Positions 20,745 to 33,079 of a stretch of 64,000 nucleotides of DNA are shown here, one piece after another. The position numbers and the translations under genes are program-made. How positions within the stretch are numbered: position 1 is the stretch's first letter; the number at the start of each line of letters is the position of its first letter. The notes beneath the pieces are model-generated. The model did not search any database. It worked only from the letters and a program-made list of their open reading frames with translations, and was not told the DNA's origin. Origin of the DNA: Symbiodinium natans (lineage: Eukaryota > Sar > Dinophyceae > Suessiales > Symbiodiniaceae); contig CAJNDS010002691.1 in assembly GCA_905221605.1 (NCBI GenBank), positions 1 to 64,000 on the forward strand, written 5' to 3'.

Positions 20745-22051
20745 CGCACATGCGCGTCATGCGCTTATACAATTCTTGTCCTGCCTGCGGAGGCTTCAAA
20801 GAGCTCGTGGACAGCGCAGTGGACAGAGCGCTGGCCATCGAGGACGCAGAGGACGAGGGCGAGGCGGACCGTCTGCGACAAGAGGCGAAGGACAGCAAGG
20901 CCAACGTGTGCCTGGGACCACCCGGGACCGGCAAGACTACGGTGGTCTTCTCTTGCATCGACCGTGCCTTGACCAAGGGCGGCAAGGTCTTGATGGCTTT
21001 GCCGACCGCCCAGTTGGCCAGTCGCATGAAGGCGCGCTACGGCCACAAGATCGACATCGACACCTGCCACGCCGCGTTTGGCCTACATGAATCTGCAGAG
21101 CATGGCGAGGCGTCCTTGCTGAGCGTGTACTCTCTCATTGTCGTAGACGAGCTTTCGCAACTGGACATGGTCAACTTCGACAGGATCTTGCGCTTGTGGG
21201 CAGCTGCAGAGCGCACGCCGGCCCTCGCGCTGCTGGGTGATCGGTACCAGATGCCCGGCATGGGGGAGAAGCGCCCGTGGCATTCGCGCCTTTGGAACAC
21301 CATGTGCTACCGCGTGGCCCTCCACAAAATGTACCGCTGCAAGGACAAGGTGCACGCCAAGCTGCTGGCAACCCTCAGGACCGGCAAACCAAATGCCAAG
21401 CTGCTCCGGCAGCTCCGCAAGAAGATGGCGTGGCGGCCGCCGGGCCGGCCGACTGTGAAGGGACTCCAGAAGCTCCTCAAATCCAAGCCCAACACGACGA
21501 TCCTGACTTGCACCAGGCGGGGTGCTGCTGTGGTCAACGGAACTGCTCTGAAGGCCCTCTTCCCGAAGTACCCTCCAAGTGCGACTTTGCCAGCTGACGT
21601 GGACTCCAATCCTGAGAACTATGCGCAAGGCAAGCTGAAGCCACCTGCAGAGCTGCAGCCCTCCACTATGCCCGTCTACAAGGGCATGCGGGTATATTTG
21701 ACCCGCAATGTGCGGAAGGATGTCGACTTCGTCAATGGAATGGAGGCGACGGTGCTGAAGTACGACGACAACACGGGCGGCCTGCTGGTGCGCACTGCCA
21801 CCGGGTTCGTGGTCAGCGTCTGGCCATGGACCGACCCGGAAAGGGGTGGCTTGGTCTACTATCCCGTCCGGCCGGGTTACGCGTCCACCATCCTGAAGTT
21901 CCAGGGCGCCGAGCTGCCTCACGTCGTCGTCTACCTGGATGCCCCGAAGGTGCCTGCCGCGGCCTACACTGCCATCAGTAGGGTCGGCTACTACAAGGAC
22001 TTCCTGTTGGCGGGCATCTTGACAGAGGATCATTTCACTCCAGCCAAGTGA
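20726..22051 (+). CDS. Pif1/RecD-like SF1 DNA helicase of Helitron
   Basis: About 440 aa with superfamily-1 helicase motifs in order: Walker A GPPGTGKTT (about 20914-20940), Walker B VVDELSQLD (about 21139), motif III LALLGDRYQMPG, a motif V-like region GYASTILKFQGAELPHV (about 21880), and motif VI YTAISRV near the C-terminus. This is the Pif1/RecD2 type that unwinds DNA behind the Rep nick in Helitrons. The first ~35 residues before LVDSAVDRA look non-coding, consistent with a splice acceptor near 20803 and fusion to Rep. It is shorter than plant Helitron helicases, and the last gene of the set. Terminal TC/CTRR ends of the element were not located. Confidence 0.8.
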   Translation: MCIFVLTHMRVMRLYNSCPACGGFKELVDSAVDRALAIEDAEDEGEADRLRQEAKDSKANVCLGPPGTGKTTVVFSCIDRALTKGGKVLMALPTAQLASRMKARYGHKIDIDTCHAAFGLHESAEHGEASLLSVYSLIVVDELSQLDMVNFDRILRLWAAAERTPALALLGDRYQMPGMGEKRPWHSRLWNTMCYRVALHKMYRCKDKVHAKLLATLRTGKPNAKLLRQLRKKMAWRPPGRPTVKGLQKLLKSKPNTTILTCTRRGAAVVNGTALKALFPKYPPSATLPADVDSNPENYAQGKLKPPAELQPSTMPVYKGMRVYLTRNVRKDVDFVNGMEATVLKYDDNTGGLLVRTATGFVVSVWPWTDPERGGLVYYPVRPGYASTILKFQGAELPHVVVYLDAPKVPAAAYTAISRVGYYKDFLLAGILTEDHFTPAK

Positions 22052-22730
22052 CGTCCTTTTCAAGTCGTTTCACATCATTGGGCCACACACGTACAGGTGG
22101 CCCACAGCGAGGTAGTTGACATGTCTCACCTTCAGTAACCGGTGCCGCGCGGCGCTAGGCAGCGCAAAGCACGGTGCATCTTCGACCTGCCGCAGGACAG
22201 CGTTGGAAGCGGCAAATCAAGGTCGTCAGCCTTTTGCATATGGCACTCTAGTTGCACAGGCCTGGTGATTTGTTGCATGCGTACTGAAGACGGAAGTAGC
22301 TTGGTGCAGTGCTCCTGGAGTTGCCCCTCACCCACCCTGGCACGCCAGATGACTTGCATTTGTCTTGCGCGCAGAATCTTGGCTCTCAAAGAAGCGGTGC
22401 TCATGCATTCATGTTTATGTTACTCGACCAAAACAATGCACTTTTGCCTTCCTTCAATTGTTGTTGACAGTTACCGCGTCTTGAGTTGAAGATTTGCCAA
22501 CTGGAAACAAAGCACTCTGCAAATTGAAGAGGGTTTTCTCCACAGTTTGTCGAAGGTGATAATTTACCCCTGCTCCACCAAACAATCTATCCCCCCTTGA
22601 TAGGGGGGTAGGGGGGTAGATAACCCTAAACCCGTCCAAGGTTTGTATTTTGGGTGGGAGGGGGGGCATTGCAGCTCATGCGCCGACCCCCAACCACTTC
22701 ATGGAGGGGGTCGAAGCGCACTCGCAGCGA
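22052..22730. other. Spacer after the helicase
   Basis: No gene recognised. Around 22590-22625 there is a GC-run inverted motif (CCCCCCTTGATAGGGGGG) that could fold as a hairpin, and a lone CCCTAAACCC. A hairpin here might mark a Helitron 3' end, but I could not identify the terminal CTRR. Confidence 0.35.
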
Positions 22731-22820
22731 AAACCCTAAACCCTAAACCCTAAACCCTAAACCCTAAACCCTAAACCCTAAACCCTAAACCCTAAACCCT
22801 AAACCCTAAACCCTAAACCC
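22731..22820 (-). repeat. Internal telomeric tract (CCCTAAA)n, ~12 units
   Basis: About 12 perfect CCCTAAA units preceded by GCAGCGAAAA and ended by CCCTCAAGCC. Same orientation as 9514-10023. Confidence 0.95.
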
Positions 22821-22914
22821 TCAAGCCAATGTGTAAACTTGAACTTATTCCTTCCTTTTCTTGGAAGGCCGCTTTTGCTGGTGTGGTGCAAAGTTGCCGG
22901 CTTCTTTTTGTTTG

Positions 22915-23031
22915 GGTTTGTCGTCAGTTGCTTCGTGCCTGCGTGGGCGAGGAGTTTTTAAGTAAATCGAACAAAAAAGACTGTTGGGCTTTGTGCAGGA
23001 GGTTTAAGAAAATTGAACATTTCAGCACTTT
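22915..23031 (+). repeat. Conserved leader downstream of telomeric tract, copy 2
   Basis: Contains TTGTCGTCAGTTGCTT, TGGGCGAGGAG, TTTAAGTAAATCGAACAAA, GTTGGGCTTTGTGC and AGGAGGTTTAAGAAAATTGA in the same order as 10055-10187. It again sits between a CCCTAAA tract and a tandem array, although the array that follows is a different satellite. Confidence 0.85.
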
Positions 23032-23039
23032 GGAGCTGT

Positions 23040-24262
23040 TTGAAGCTTCTCAAGTCCTGGGCAAAGCCACCCGGTGCCTTTTGCGCTCTTTGCTGGTGGG
23101 CCTTGTGGAACCAATTTGGGCCTTCTGGGGCCAATTGCCAATTTTGGCCTTCTGAAGCCAATTTGGCCAAGTCTAAGCCTTCTGCAGTCAATATGGGATT
23201 TTTGGCTTCTGAAGCCGATTTTGGGCCTTCCAAAGCCAATTTGGGCCTGAAGCCAATTTTGGCCTTCTGAAGCCAATTTTGCGCGTTCTGAAGCCAATTT
23301 GGGCCTTCTGAAGCCACTTTGGGCCTGAAACCAATTTTGGCCTTCTGAATAGAATCTGAAACCAATTTGGGCCTCTCAACCAATTTGGCCTTCTGAATGT
23401 GGGAAGCCGGCCTTCTGAAGCCATTTTTGGGCTCTTCTGAAGCCAATTTGGGCCTGAAACCAATTTTGGCCTTCTGAAGCCATCTGAAGCCAATCTGGGC
23501 CTCTGAAGCCAAGTTTGGCCTTCTGAAACCAATTTTGTGCCTTGAGAAGCCTAAGTTTGGCCTTCTGAAGCCAAAAAAACGTTCTGAAACTAATTTGGCC
23601 TTTTCAAACAAATTTTGAGCCTTCTGAAGCCAATTTTGTGCCCATTTTCGTCTTGAAGCCAATTTGGGCCTTCTGAGGCAAATTTTGGCCTGCTGAAGCC
23701 AATTTTGGCCTGCTGAAGTCAGTTTGGAATTTTTGCCTTCTGAAGCCAATTTTGGTCAATTTTGGCCTTGAAACCAAGTTGAGCCTTCTGACGCCAATTT
23801 TGGCTTGAAGCCAATTTTGGCCTTCTGGAGCCAGTTTTGGCCTTCTGAAGCTAATTTGGGCCTTCTGAAGCCAAGTTTAAGTAAGCCTTTTGAAGTCAAC
23901 TTGGAATTTTGGCTTCCTGAAGCCAATTTTGGGCCTTCCAAAGCCAATTTGGGCGCCAATTTTTGCCTTCTGAAGCCAATTTTTTGCTTTTGAAGCGAAT
24001 TTTGGGCCTTCTGAAGCCAATTTGGGCCTCCTTCTTTCTGAAGCCATCTGAAGCCAATTTTGTGCCTTCTGAAGCTAATTTGGGCCTCTGATGCCTTTTC
24101 AACCCACTTTTGGCCTTCTGAAGCCAATTTTGGCCCTCTGAGGCCAAACCAGCCTCTGTCACCAATTTTTGGCTTCTGAAGCCAATTTTGGGCCTTCTGA
24201 AGCCAATTTTGGGCCTTCTAAAGCCGATTTGTGCCTCTGAAGCCAATTTCGGAAAAATCTAA
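23040..24262 (+). repeat. 20-21-bp minisatellite (TTCTGAAGCCAATTTTGGGCC)
   Basis: About 55-60 imperfect copies of a 20-21-bp unit built on CTTCTGAAGCCAATTTTGG. Many copies vary in the number of T or G. Minus-strand translations such as ASEGQNWLQKAKIGF are repeat artefacts. Confidence 0.93.
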
Positions 24263-24324
24263 AAACCGAAACTCCTCGAAACTCCTCGAAACTTCCCCGG
24301 ACCTGAACCCTTAATAAGTTCAAT

Positions 24325-24400
24325 AAACCCTAAACCCTAAACCCTAAACCCTAAACCCTAAACCCTAAACCCTAAACCCTAAACCCTAAACCCTAAACCC
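24325..24400 (-). repeat. Telomeric tract, CCCTAAA half of an inverted pair
   Basis: About 11 CCCTAAA units running directly into the opposite orientation at ACCCGGTTTAGGG. Confidence 0.96.
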
Positions 24401-24507
24401 GGTTTAGGGTTTAGGGTTTAGGGTTTAGGGTTTAGGGTTTAGGGTTTAGGGTTTAGGGTTTAGGGTTTAGGGTTTAGGGTTTAGGGTTTAGGGTTTAGGG
24501 TTTAGGG
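24401..24507 (+). repeat. Telomeric tract, TTTAGGG half of an inverted pair
   Basis: About 15 TTTAGGG units. The junction polarity is CCCTAAA then TTTAGGG, the opposite of what end-to-end fusion of two chromosome ends would give. Confidence 0.96.
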
Positions 24508-27500
24508 CAAAGTTGAGCATCATATGCCCTATAGTTTAAACTTCTCAAAGGGGGCTGGGTAGGGAATTCTACAGAGGAGCATTAGAGGGCTACTAAGGGG
24601 AATTCTGAAAGGTTCAGCATGCACCCCAACTCAAGTGCAACACACCAAGCCCATCCAGGAATGGATGCACAACCAAAACCTGCATCCAACAATGTTTAGG
24701 TGTCAGGGTACTAACCCAGGCATGGACCCCATCTTTTTTTGGGTCTGGGCCTTAGGGATAAGGTTATGGCAACTTCATTTTTCTTGCATGATCCCTTTAT
24801 ACACCCCATATAGCCCACACATATATAGCATATGAACGGTATTGTCTGTAGGAAAAATATGGCACCCAATATAGGAAGATCATATCCTCTTTGTGGTATA
24901 GAAATTCATTCAACGAATATAATCTCGCTGGGTTCAACCACCAGCAAAGATGCTACTCATATCAGAGTGTTCCCTAAACCCTAGTCCCAAACTGAAGCCC
25001 TCAATACTAATCCCTAAACCCGAATCCCAAACCCTCAACATTGCGGGTCATCCGGATGATGCAGGTGTCGACGCAGGTGAGGCCATGAAGAGGGAGCAGG
25101 TTCACAGTGGGCACCTTGACTACATGAGCCCTGGACTTAAGTTTGAGATTTAGGGTTGAAGCCTTCAGTTTGACCGCCTGACCGTTGTTTTGGCCTGCCC
25201 AGCCAGAGACGTAGAGAGTTTAGCACCGATTGTCTCCGTAGGAACCCTCAACCCTGAACCTAAAGGTCACTAATCCGTAGCAACTACACAGTAACATTGG
25301 GGATCCTAGCTGGTGCAAGATGTCCTCCATCCACCTAAATCTCTAAGCCCTAAACCTGTATATCCTACGTATCCCCATATACCCACTACAACCCTATCAA
25401 CCTATCCCCCCTCGTTTCGCGTCTACGCGTTTGTGGTTTGGGTTTCGGGTTTGGGGGCTTTGAGGTTTAAGCAGTTGGTTGTACATAGCAGTTTTGGCAG
25501 TTGTTCAACATGGACTCTATACAAGCCCTCGGAGCACAATTTGCATTCATGGCACCCAAGGGCCTCCCTGGCTCTGAAGAATCCTGCAAAATCTTGACTT
25601 GGCCCATCAAGCCGCATCACACACAGCCTTGTGACACGAACTGTGCGGGGCGGGCAGCGTCAGCGAGAAAAACCACCAGCATCGCACGAAACCTCAGGAC
25701 GCAATTGATGGAATTTTCGACCAAAACCCTGAGCCCCAAACCCCAAACCTTTAGTAGGCAAAGCGGCATGGAAGTGACCAGCATGGTCTTAATGAGATCC
25801 GTCAGAGAACACAAACCCAGCTGCGGAGCGTCAACCCGAGCCGAGACAGCTGCTGAGATTTCAAAGGGCCCAGACCCGTGTGATGTCTTCCGAATTCTTC
25901 CAAAACCCGATTATCGTGTGAAAACTGCTTGGAATCATTGGTCTCACGTCGCCGAAAGCTCGAAAGAGCAAGGCCTGTCAGCTTGGCAGAGTCTATATGC
26001 GGTAGCAGTGGCAGTAGCAGTAGCAGGAGTAGTAGTAACAAAAAGGGTTCAAGCAGTCCTTTATAAGGTGCAAAAAGAACTATCTGCTTAGGAACCCTCT
26101 GTTGCCCGAACGCTGGCTGCTGGGACAGAGTAGAAGACTTACCTTGATAAGGCCGGGCGTGAGCCTTTGGACTTCCCTCTCCGGGATCAACAGTGCATGT
26201 CGGTTCGCCCCATGGGCTGAGAAATGCGGGGACGCTCAGCTGCAAAGTCGTGTTGGAGGTGGAAGGCCAAGGAATTACTCAGGGCAACTGTGCGCATTCA
26301 GCATGCCCTGAAGCAAGAACTATCAAGAACTCTTTTGGCGGACCCAATAGGATCTTTGCAGGCCACCTGGGCCCAAGCTACGATTTCCGAATGCTGCAAT
26401 CTAACCCTTTTAAGAACACCCATTGCCCATACTGCCCTTACACCCGGGCTCCCGCGGACCAAACCGGTCCTAGGCTCCTGGTATAGCTTCCCAAAGGGAC
26501 GGCAGATGAAAGACGAGCGCAGGGAGGGCAGATCGCGAGAGAGTGACTGGTCCGCCTCGGGCTGATGCAGAAACGTTTTTAGTGGTCGCCGAACGTAAAC
26601 CAGATAGCTAGCTTACGGAAAAAGACTTTCTACTGAGAGTGGCGTAAAGGTGCCCAGCGTCGGGCGCCGGGCCCACAACTTCACGGCATCTCTTCCACGC
26701 AAAAGGGTCAAAGCCAGATGCTCAATGCATTGACGCATGGAAACGGGGGCTGATAGAGTTACGGAAAAAATCTCGTTTGGGAGAAAACCCACCTCGGAAA
26801 CTGGCTCAAGAAACATGCTGCCTTTCTCTTTGCTCGCGTTGGCTTAGTCTTGGTGGCAGGAGCGTCTTCCGGCTGGTAACTGAGGCGCAAACCTTAAAAC
26901 CTTAAGATGCAGCAGGCTGATGGATGTAGCATTTCCCTGCAGTCGCGGTGGCTCGCTGCTCGGTGTTTCGCAGGCTGGCGAAGTTGCGTGCGCTAAGATA
27001 CTTCGATCCCACCTCCTGGCCTCGTCACATCTCAAACATGAAAAAGTGGTAGCCGAGCTCCTTCCCAAAGACCATTGTTCTCACAAGAATCTGTTGCCTG
27101 ATCTTGCAGACATCGTTGGTTTGGGGGGTCCAATTAGTCTTCGGAGCGGCAAGCTCGTGATCAGGATGCGTTTCAGGAGGATTTGCAATTAATGTTCAGC
27201 TGTGCGAAAGCTTCGCGGCCATAGCCCATCCCCTGGAGCTGGCGTTGCCTTGATTAACATCTGCTTACCAAGCTCATGTCCCACGCATGCGAACGCCGAA
27301 GGCAACGGACATCTATCAAAGCGAGCCAAATCCGGATGGTGCTGTTTGCAGAGATGTATTCCCTGAGGCCCGCTGTAGGAGGTGATGCACGTAGGCCATC
27401 GGTGGCTGCAGCACGCCGTTCTTGCAAGGGTTCCTCTGCCCCAGTTTCATCAGGCCAAGCAGCTTCAAAAACAGTGCCCGGTTTTCTCAACTTCAACTGG

Positions 27501-30500
27501 CCTTGCTCTCAGTTCAGTGTCTGCATTGAGAGAGATGTCAACATGTGGGCAAGTCAGGCAGCCGAACTGCAGAAGTTACAGGTAGTGATGGAAGTTACAA
27601 TCAACCGGGGAATGGAGAGACCGTGCACAAGCGTGTACCTTCATGATCCTGCTGAGTACAAGAGCTAGATCGAGTTACACAAGTTGCACGCCCCCACACC
27701 TACGTTCAGCCAGGCTTCGTGCAAGAATGGCTGCTAACTGTTTCGAGCAAGATCTATAGGGATTATATTCCTCCAATACTGCAAGCGCTTACGATTAGTT
27801 CGAGCGACTAGGGCGACACCTTTCTGCCAGCAACAGTTGAAGAGGCAGCAAGCTGACAGACGCTTCGCAGTGGCAGGCAGCAGCGAGCTGTAGTTCCAAA
27901 AAATGAGCCGCGCACACAACGCGAAGGCCTCTGGTGGCCAAACATTTTCATGTACTGTCCGAAACCCAAAAACATCCAAAAAACCCAAGCCTCGAGCATG
28001 TGTGTTCATGATGTTGTATCGCCCCCTGGTCCTATGCTCTGGGTTTCAAGATGGGCTTGGCGGTCAGGGAACTGCGATGCGCACACACTCAGTCACACAT
28101 AGTCACACAAAGGCACACAAAAGCACCAGGTGGCCACCTTGGAGGCAATCGTTCATGCGCCCATTGTCAAAACAGTTCTGAGTCGCTGTGCTTGGAATAC
28201 CACAGATAAAATCTAAGCAACACAGGCAATCACACAGTTCGGGCAACCGCAACAATGAAGAGCAGGGTACCCTATGAGACCGCGCCTATGGTACCCCACC
28301 TAGCAACTGGAATCAACTTGGAGCTTGCTTGAGGACAGGCTGCGCGCTTTTACTCCCACAGTGCCCAAAGGGCTCGTGAGTCTCAAAGGTACAAATGGCG
28401 AATTGTCATTTGCATGGTTGTCGTATCCAGAATGGGCTTCGAACCCAGCGGCTTCGGCCGAACTGGGCAGCGCTTCATGCTTTCTGGGTCGGAGGCTTGT
28501 TGCCCTCTACCAAATGAATTGGGCTGACGTTTGTTGTGCAGCAATACAAACAATTTGTTCTCCAATTGTTAGGAGCTTGTTTTCACCCCCCAATTTTCTG
28601 AAAGCTGAGCCTTAAGGGCTAGACTTTCTCGTGAACGCTGACTCGCTGGGAACGCTGGGATCCATCGGCGCGGAGCCAGGAGTCCAGGAAATGGGGGAAA
28701 AAGAACCAACACACCCCAAACCTCAGCTGGCCACAAAGCGCATGCGTGCACGTTTTCGTTTTGGTAACTCACGACTCAGGACTCTTTACAGGAACTTCTA
28801 AACCCCAACCAAAAAGCCCATTGCCTCTCCGAGCGGCACGCACCAATAATCGTAGTGTGCTGCTGGCACGACTTTCACCAAGGGATCCAGGACAATGTCT
28901 CCAAAGCCCGACCTCCCAGTCTCGCAGTGCATTTAGGATGCCTGCCAAACACTGTGCGCGCTCCCCACGCTAACTCCTTTTGCCAGAGAGCAGGATGGTA
29001 AACTGCTTTTGCAGGTCCTGATGGTGCTCCATATGGCCTTGGGGGCAGAGACAGGTCCTCACGCTGCCCAAAAATTAGGTCACTGAAACCAACTAAGAGA
29101 CTGCTGGGTCACAAGAGACGGGCGGACATGGAGAAAAAAGGGCCGGAGCTTCCTCCGGCCCTGCTAGCAGAAGTGCTTCCCTGGCAAAGACGAGTGGGAT
29201 GTCTGCTTCCAAATGGCGCTCGTGTGTGAGAACTAGCACCGATTGAAGCATTCGTTTCCACCAAGCGAGCTGTTCAGGTGGGAAATGCGTCCATCTGTGC
29301 GCTGACTGAAAGAGGTGGCTCCAGACCTCGTGAGCAGTGTCGGAATGATGCCCAGTTGCATCGCAGCTTTTTGCTCAAGACGGGTCCTGCGGAACCGACA
29401 TGAACAATCTGTGGCCAGGCAGCAAGACCCCAAATCCAGAAGAAGCGCAGCCCGCGTGAGGGCAAACCCAGTCTCAAGACCAACCTGAAGGAAATCCACA
29501 AGAAATCACACACGGTTCACACAGGCGTCTGTCCAAAACTTTTCTGACACGATCGTTGACAAGTTGCCCTTGTCGGCCAAGAAACAAAACGACGATGGCG
29601 AGCAAATGAGTGTGAGAGGCGTATGCGAACCAGCTGATGCGGCAAATCGCAGTGGGGTCTTCATGGTGATATCGGAAACCACCGGCCAAGCCTGGAGACA
29701 ACGTGACTCGTAATGACTCGTACATTGAGAATCTGGAGCCACTGCAAGAGATTGCGTCTCTGGTGAATCTGTGTTCAGGCCAGCTCTCCTCCAAGCACTG
29801 GTAAGAAGGTTGGCGCGTAGTCCAAAATCAAATGCACCACTCCCGAGGTGAAGTCCTCGGCCGAAGCCGCTTCAGGTGACAGCTCCCCTCTCTCTCTCTG
29901 CCTCTCTCTCTGCCTCTCTGCCTCTCACTTCTCGCCCCGCTGATTCGCTCCTCTTTCCTGAGTCTGTTTTCGGCCAAGGGTCCATGTAGAGGAAGCTGGC
30001 CACAACGAGAAGCACCCTCTGACCTTCCACGTTTGGTCTTTTTGCATCAGAATCAGAGTTGGTTTAAACAGTGCTCCGCGCATGCACTTCAAGAGGCATG
30101 AACCCGGCCACGCGAAACGGATGGCCACCCAAACTGACCACACAAATAAGGCTAGCTAATTTTTAGGTCACCTTTATGATGCCACTAGGTCTCTGTTGCT
30201 GTCTTGTTCTTCCGACAACTCTCCTTCTCGGACCTGAAGACATCGGAGAAACGGAGCGAAACAGATCGTCTCCAAGCCCATCAAAGGCAATCCAGAAGCC
30301 GATCTGAATGATCCTTGGCGTGTGGCGCTCCACAATCCCTTTCAGCAACCAAAGTGTCTTTAAGTGCTCTTAATATCTTAACCTTAAGCTCACGTCGGCT
30401 GCTATGCAGGTCAATCCCCGGACCGATGAGTTCCTTTCTCAAGAGTCATGAACGCAAAGGCCGCCAGCTTCAGAACTGACCACGGGGTCTCCTCTGTCCT

Positions 30501-30595
30501 AAGCACGATGAGACACTCCTAACTGCATGACATGATGACATTGATTCTTGGGCCAAGCCATGCCAAGCCTCCCTTCTAAACGACTGAAGTAGAAA
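24508..30595. other. Gene-poor stretch, nothing recognised
   Basis: About 6 kb without a gene I can support. Short degenerate CCCTAAACCC pieces occur near 24972-25030. Simple repeats occur at 26003-26040 (GCAGTA-type) and 29885-29930 (CTCTCTGC-type). Open frames are short and lack recognisable domains; small exons of intron-rich genes could be hidden here. Confidence 0.4.
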
Positions 30596-32007
30596 TTACG
30601 AAAGATGCGCTGGTACTCTTCGACGTCGTACTCCTCTCAACAGGCTGGTCACATTCAAGATGGCAGGTCTCACGGTCTCCTCATCACAGGACTTCGGAAA
30701 GGAATGAATGTTCTTATTCCTGAGCGGAGCAGGCAGAGAAGAACCAAGATTCATCTGCGACTCGACGGGGGCCCCCGACTCGGCCTTTCCGTAGGATGTG
30801 AAGGATGGGAGGTCATCCAACGCCTCACACAAAATTTTATACGAGTCTCCAATCGTCGCATATTTCACCCCAAGTGATGCCCATGCTGAGCGTGAGCAAA
30901 GCTGTGGCCACCGTGCGCGCCTGTACTCCAAGTTGCGGCTGATCTGGAAATCTCCAGCCGGAGCTTGCCAGCGGCAACATGGGTCCCCGAGCTCCTCCCC
31001 GTTGGTGATGCCATCCTGCAGCTGGCCCCCCCCTACCCCGCCAGTCATTGGCGCTGTAATGTCTGGTATGTGCGAGCTAGATTCCATATGTGCATTATGT
31101 GTGCACATGCATGTATTCATGCGTGATATAAACAAAAATATGTGCATATATATATATATGTATATGTATATATGTATATGTAATATGTATACACCGCTTT
31201 CCGCTTTCGAGGCACCGAGTCCAGTCGGACGCAGCCTTTATATATATATATAGATATACATATATACATACATATACGAGAGCCGCTTGCTTGAGAAAAT
31301 CCTACGTCAGGCACAAGTCCCCGTCAGTATCCATCCGGCAGAGCTCCTGCAATGCATGCATCTCCGGCGACATGGGGGAGAAAGCATTGCGAATGGAGGA
31401 AGCAAACAGTATAAACATTGAGACTTGTCCTGCCACGAGGCATTCTTCTGCAGCACCATTTCCCCAAAGCCATTCAGTGGGTATTTCTGTTCCTGGTCAC
31501 GGGGGTCTGAGGAGCAAGAAAGCGCCTCTTTTAAGACTCTCCAGGCCTGGCTGAAGAACCACTCAAAGTACTTCATGGGGCGTGTGCCCACCAACTCCCA
31601 GGCGAACCAAACATGCTGGTAATTTGGGATCTTCTCGGCAAGATCTGCAAACCTCGCTGTTAGAGTCAAACAATGAGTTGAGTCTGAACTGCTCCCAGAT
31701 GCCGCAAAACAAGCTTCAGATTCAATACGAAATGCACGAAGTCAAGCTGCAAAGGATGCTCGGAAAACACCAGACGTTCGCGGAGGCAGCGCTCCGCAAC
31801 CAACAAGAATGAGGAGCAAAGGGCAAGAACAAAGGCACCTGTCGGAATGTCACTCACAAAATGCTTCCCCAAAACAAAACTAGCAACAGGAGAGATCCCA
31901 ACATCCTTGTGTAACTTCAACAGGGGTATCTGTGCCCCTCGCAGCATGGAAAAAGAAAAAGAAAGCGGGTCTTCTCTCACAGCTGCAATGAGGCAAAGCT
32001 GGGACAC
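30596..32007 (-). CDS. Weak exon candidates of an unrecognised gene
   Basis: Three minus-strand stretches have coding-like composition: around 30640-30900 (VKYATIGDSYKILCEALDD), 31390-31650 (NYQHVWFAWELVGTRPMKYF) and 31670-31880 (IPTGAFVLALCSSFLLVAER, a possible membrane segment). I could not chain them by splice sites or assign a family. They may belong to one multi-exon gene downstream of the membrane-protein gene, or be chance. Confidence 0.2.
31140..31275. repeat. TA/TATG microsatellites
   Basis: Runs of TATATATATATATG and related ATGTATAT at 31140-31190 and 31240-31275. Confidence 0.85.
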
Positions 32008-33079
32008 CTAGAACGAGCAAGCAAGCCTGTCACCCAGCGGTTTGGCCGCATTCTGTGCTCGGCAACATGGCGCGCTGCGCGCTTGGACGAAGCTTAATGA
32101 AATGTGGCAATCGTGTTTGCTCAGAGATGTCTTCCCAAAAAGCTTGCAGAGTGCAGGTGAGTCAAGTGAAGCCTTGCACTTTGTCAGGGCACTGACACGA
32201 CTTCGAGCTGAACAGCTGAACCCAGGAAGCAGATGGCTCTCGAGCGCTGTGAACTGAGACCAGGTTCTGCCACTCAGACATGGGACATCATGGGACTAAA
32301 GAGCTGCCGCAGACGTGTGCACTTGTCCGAGTGTTCCAGATGGTGCCCATGCAATCTGTAAGTGCGGAGTTGCTGGAACACAACGCTTGGTCGAAGTTGG
32401 CTTGAAGGATGTCTTAAAAGGAAAATGCCCCGCACTGCGAAGCCAAAGCTGCTGCCTTCTTTAAGGAGTGCATATCGTATTCAATCTTCAATCCGATTCC
32501 GATGCTGAGACGATGAGATAACGCAAAGCACATCAGATCACGCGACTCGCCAGCCTTTCAAGGCGAAGATGCCCATATGCTAATTCTCACACGCAGCAGG
32601 AAGAGGACCCTCAACCCCTTAACACTCTTTGCTGTGCGCTCCCCCAAGTCTGCGGAATTCTTGGGGGCGCGTTGGAGGTGACAGGGCTATGCATAGAACA
32701 GTCGAGTCTTCTGAGTATGCCTCTGACTTTTTGCAACTCTGCACAATCTTCAGGCCTGAGCCTGGGTCTGTGGGCTTTACCCACTGATGCAAGGACATGA
32801 TGCAACCTGCTGAGTCAATAAATGTCCCAGCCTGTTGGTGCTAACTGGAAAAGCACGAAAAGTACCTAGAAGATCCACCAAAAACTTCTGAAGAACCACG
32901 CTCTGAGCCAAGCAATTGCTTGGCCGCGGGTGGGATTTTCTCAAGAGATGCAAACAAGCACCCGATAAAGCTTCTCAACTGAACGCCACTGCTTGTGCGT
33001 GGTGATCCAACACCATGGCACCGCATTGCGCAGCAGGGCCGGAAGACTCTTGATGAGGATTTGATGAAAGCCACGCAGC
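32008..33079. other. Spacer, nothing recognised
   Basis: No gene, repeat array or mobile element was recognised. Confidence 0.35.

Noticed and set aside
22958-24246. 263-aa Lys/Gln-rich minus-strand frame (WLQKAKIGF repeats)
   Set aside because: Translation of the 21-bp minisatellite.
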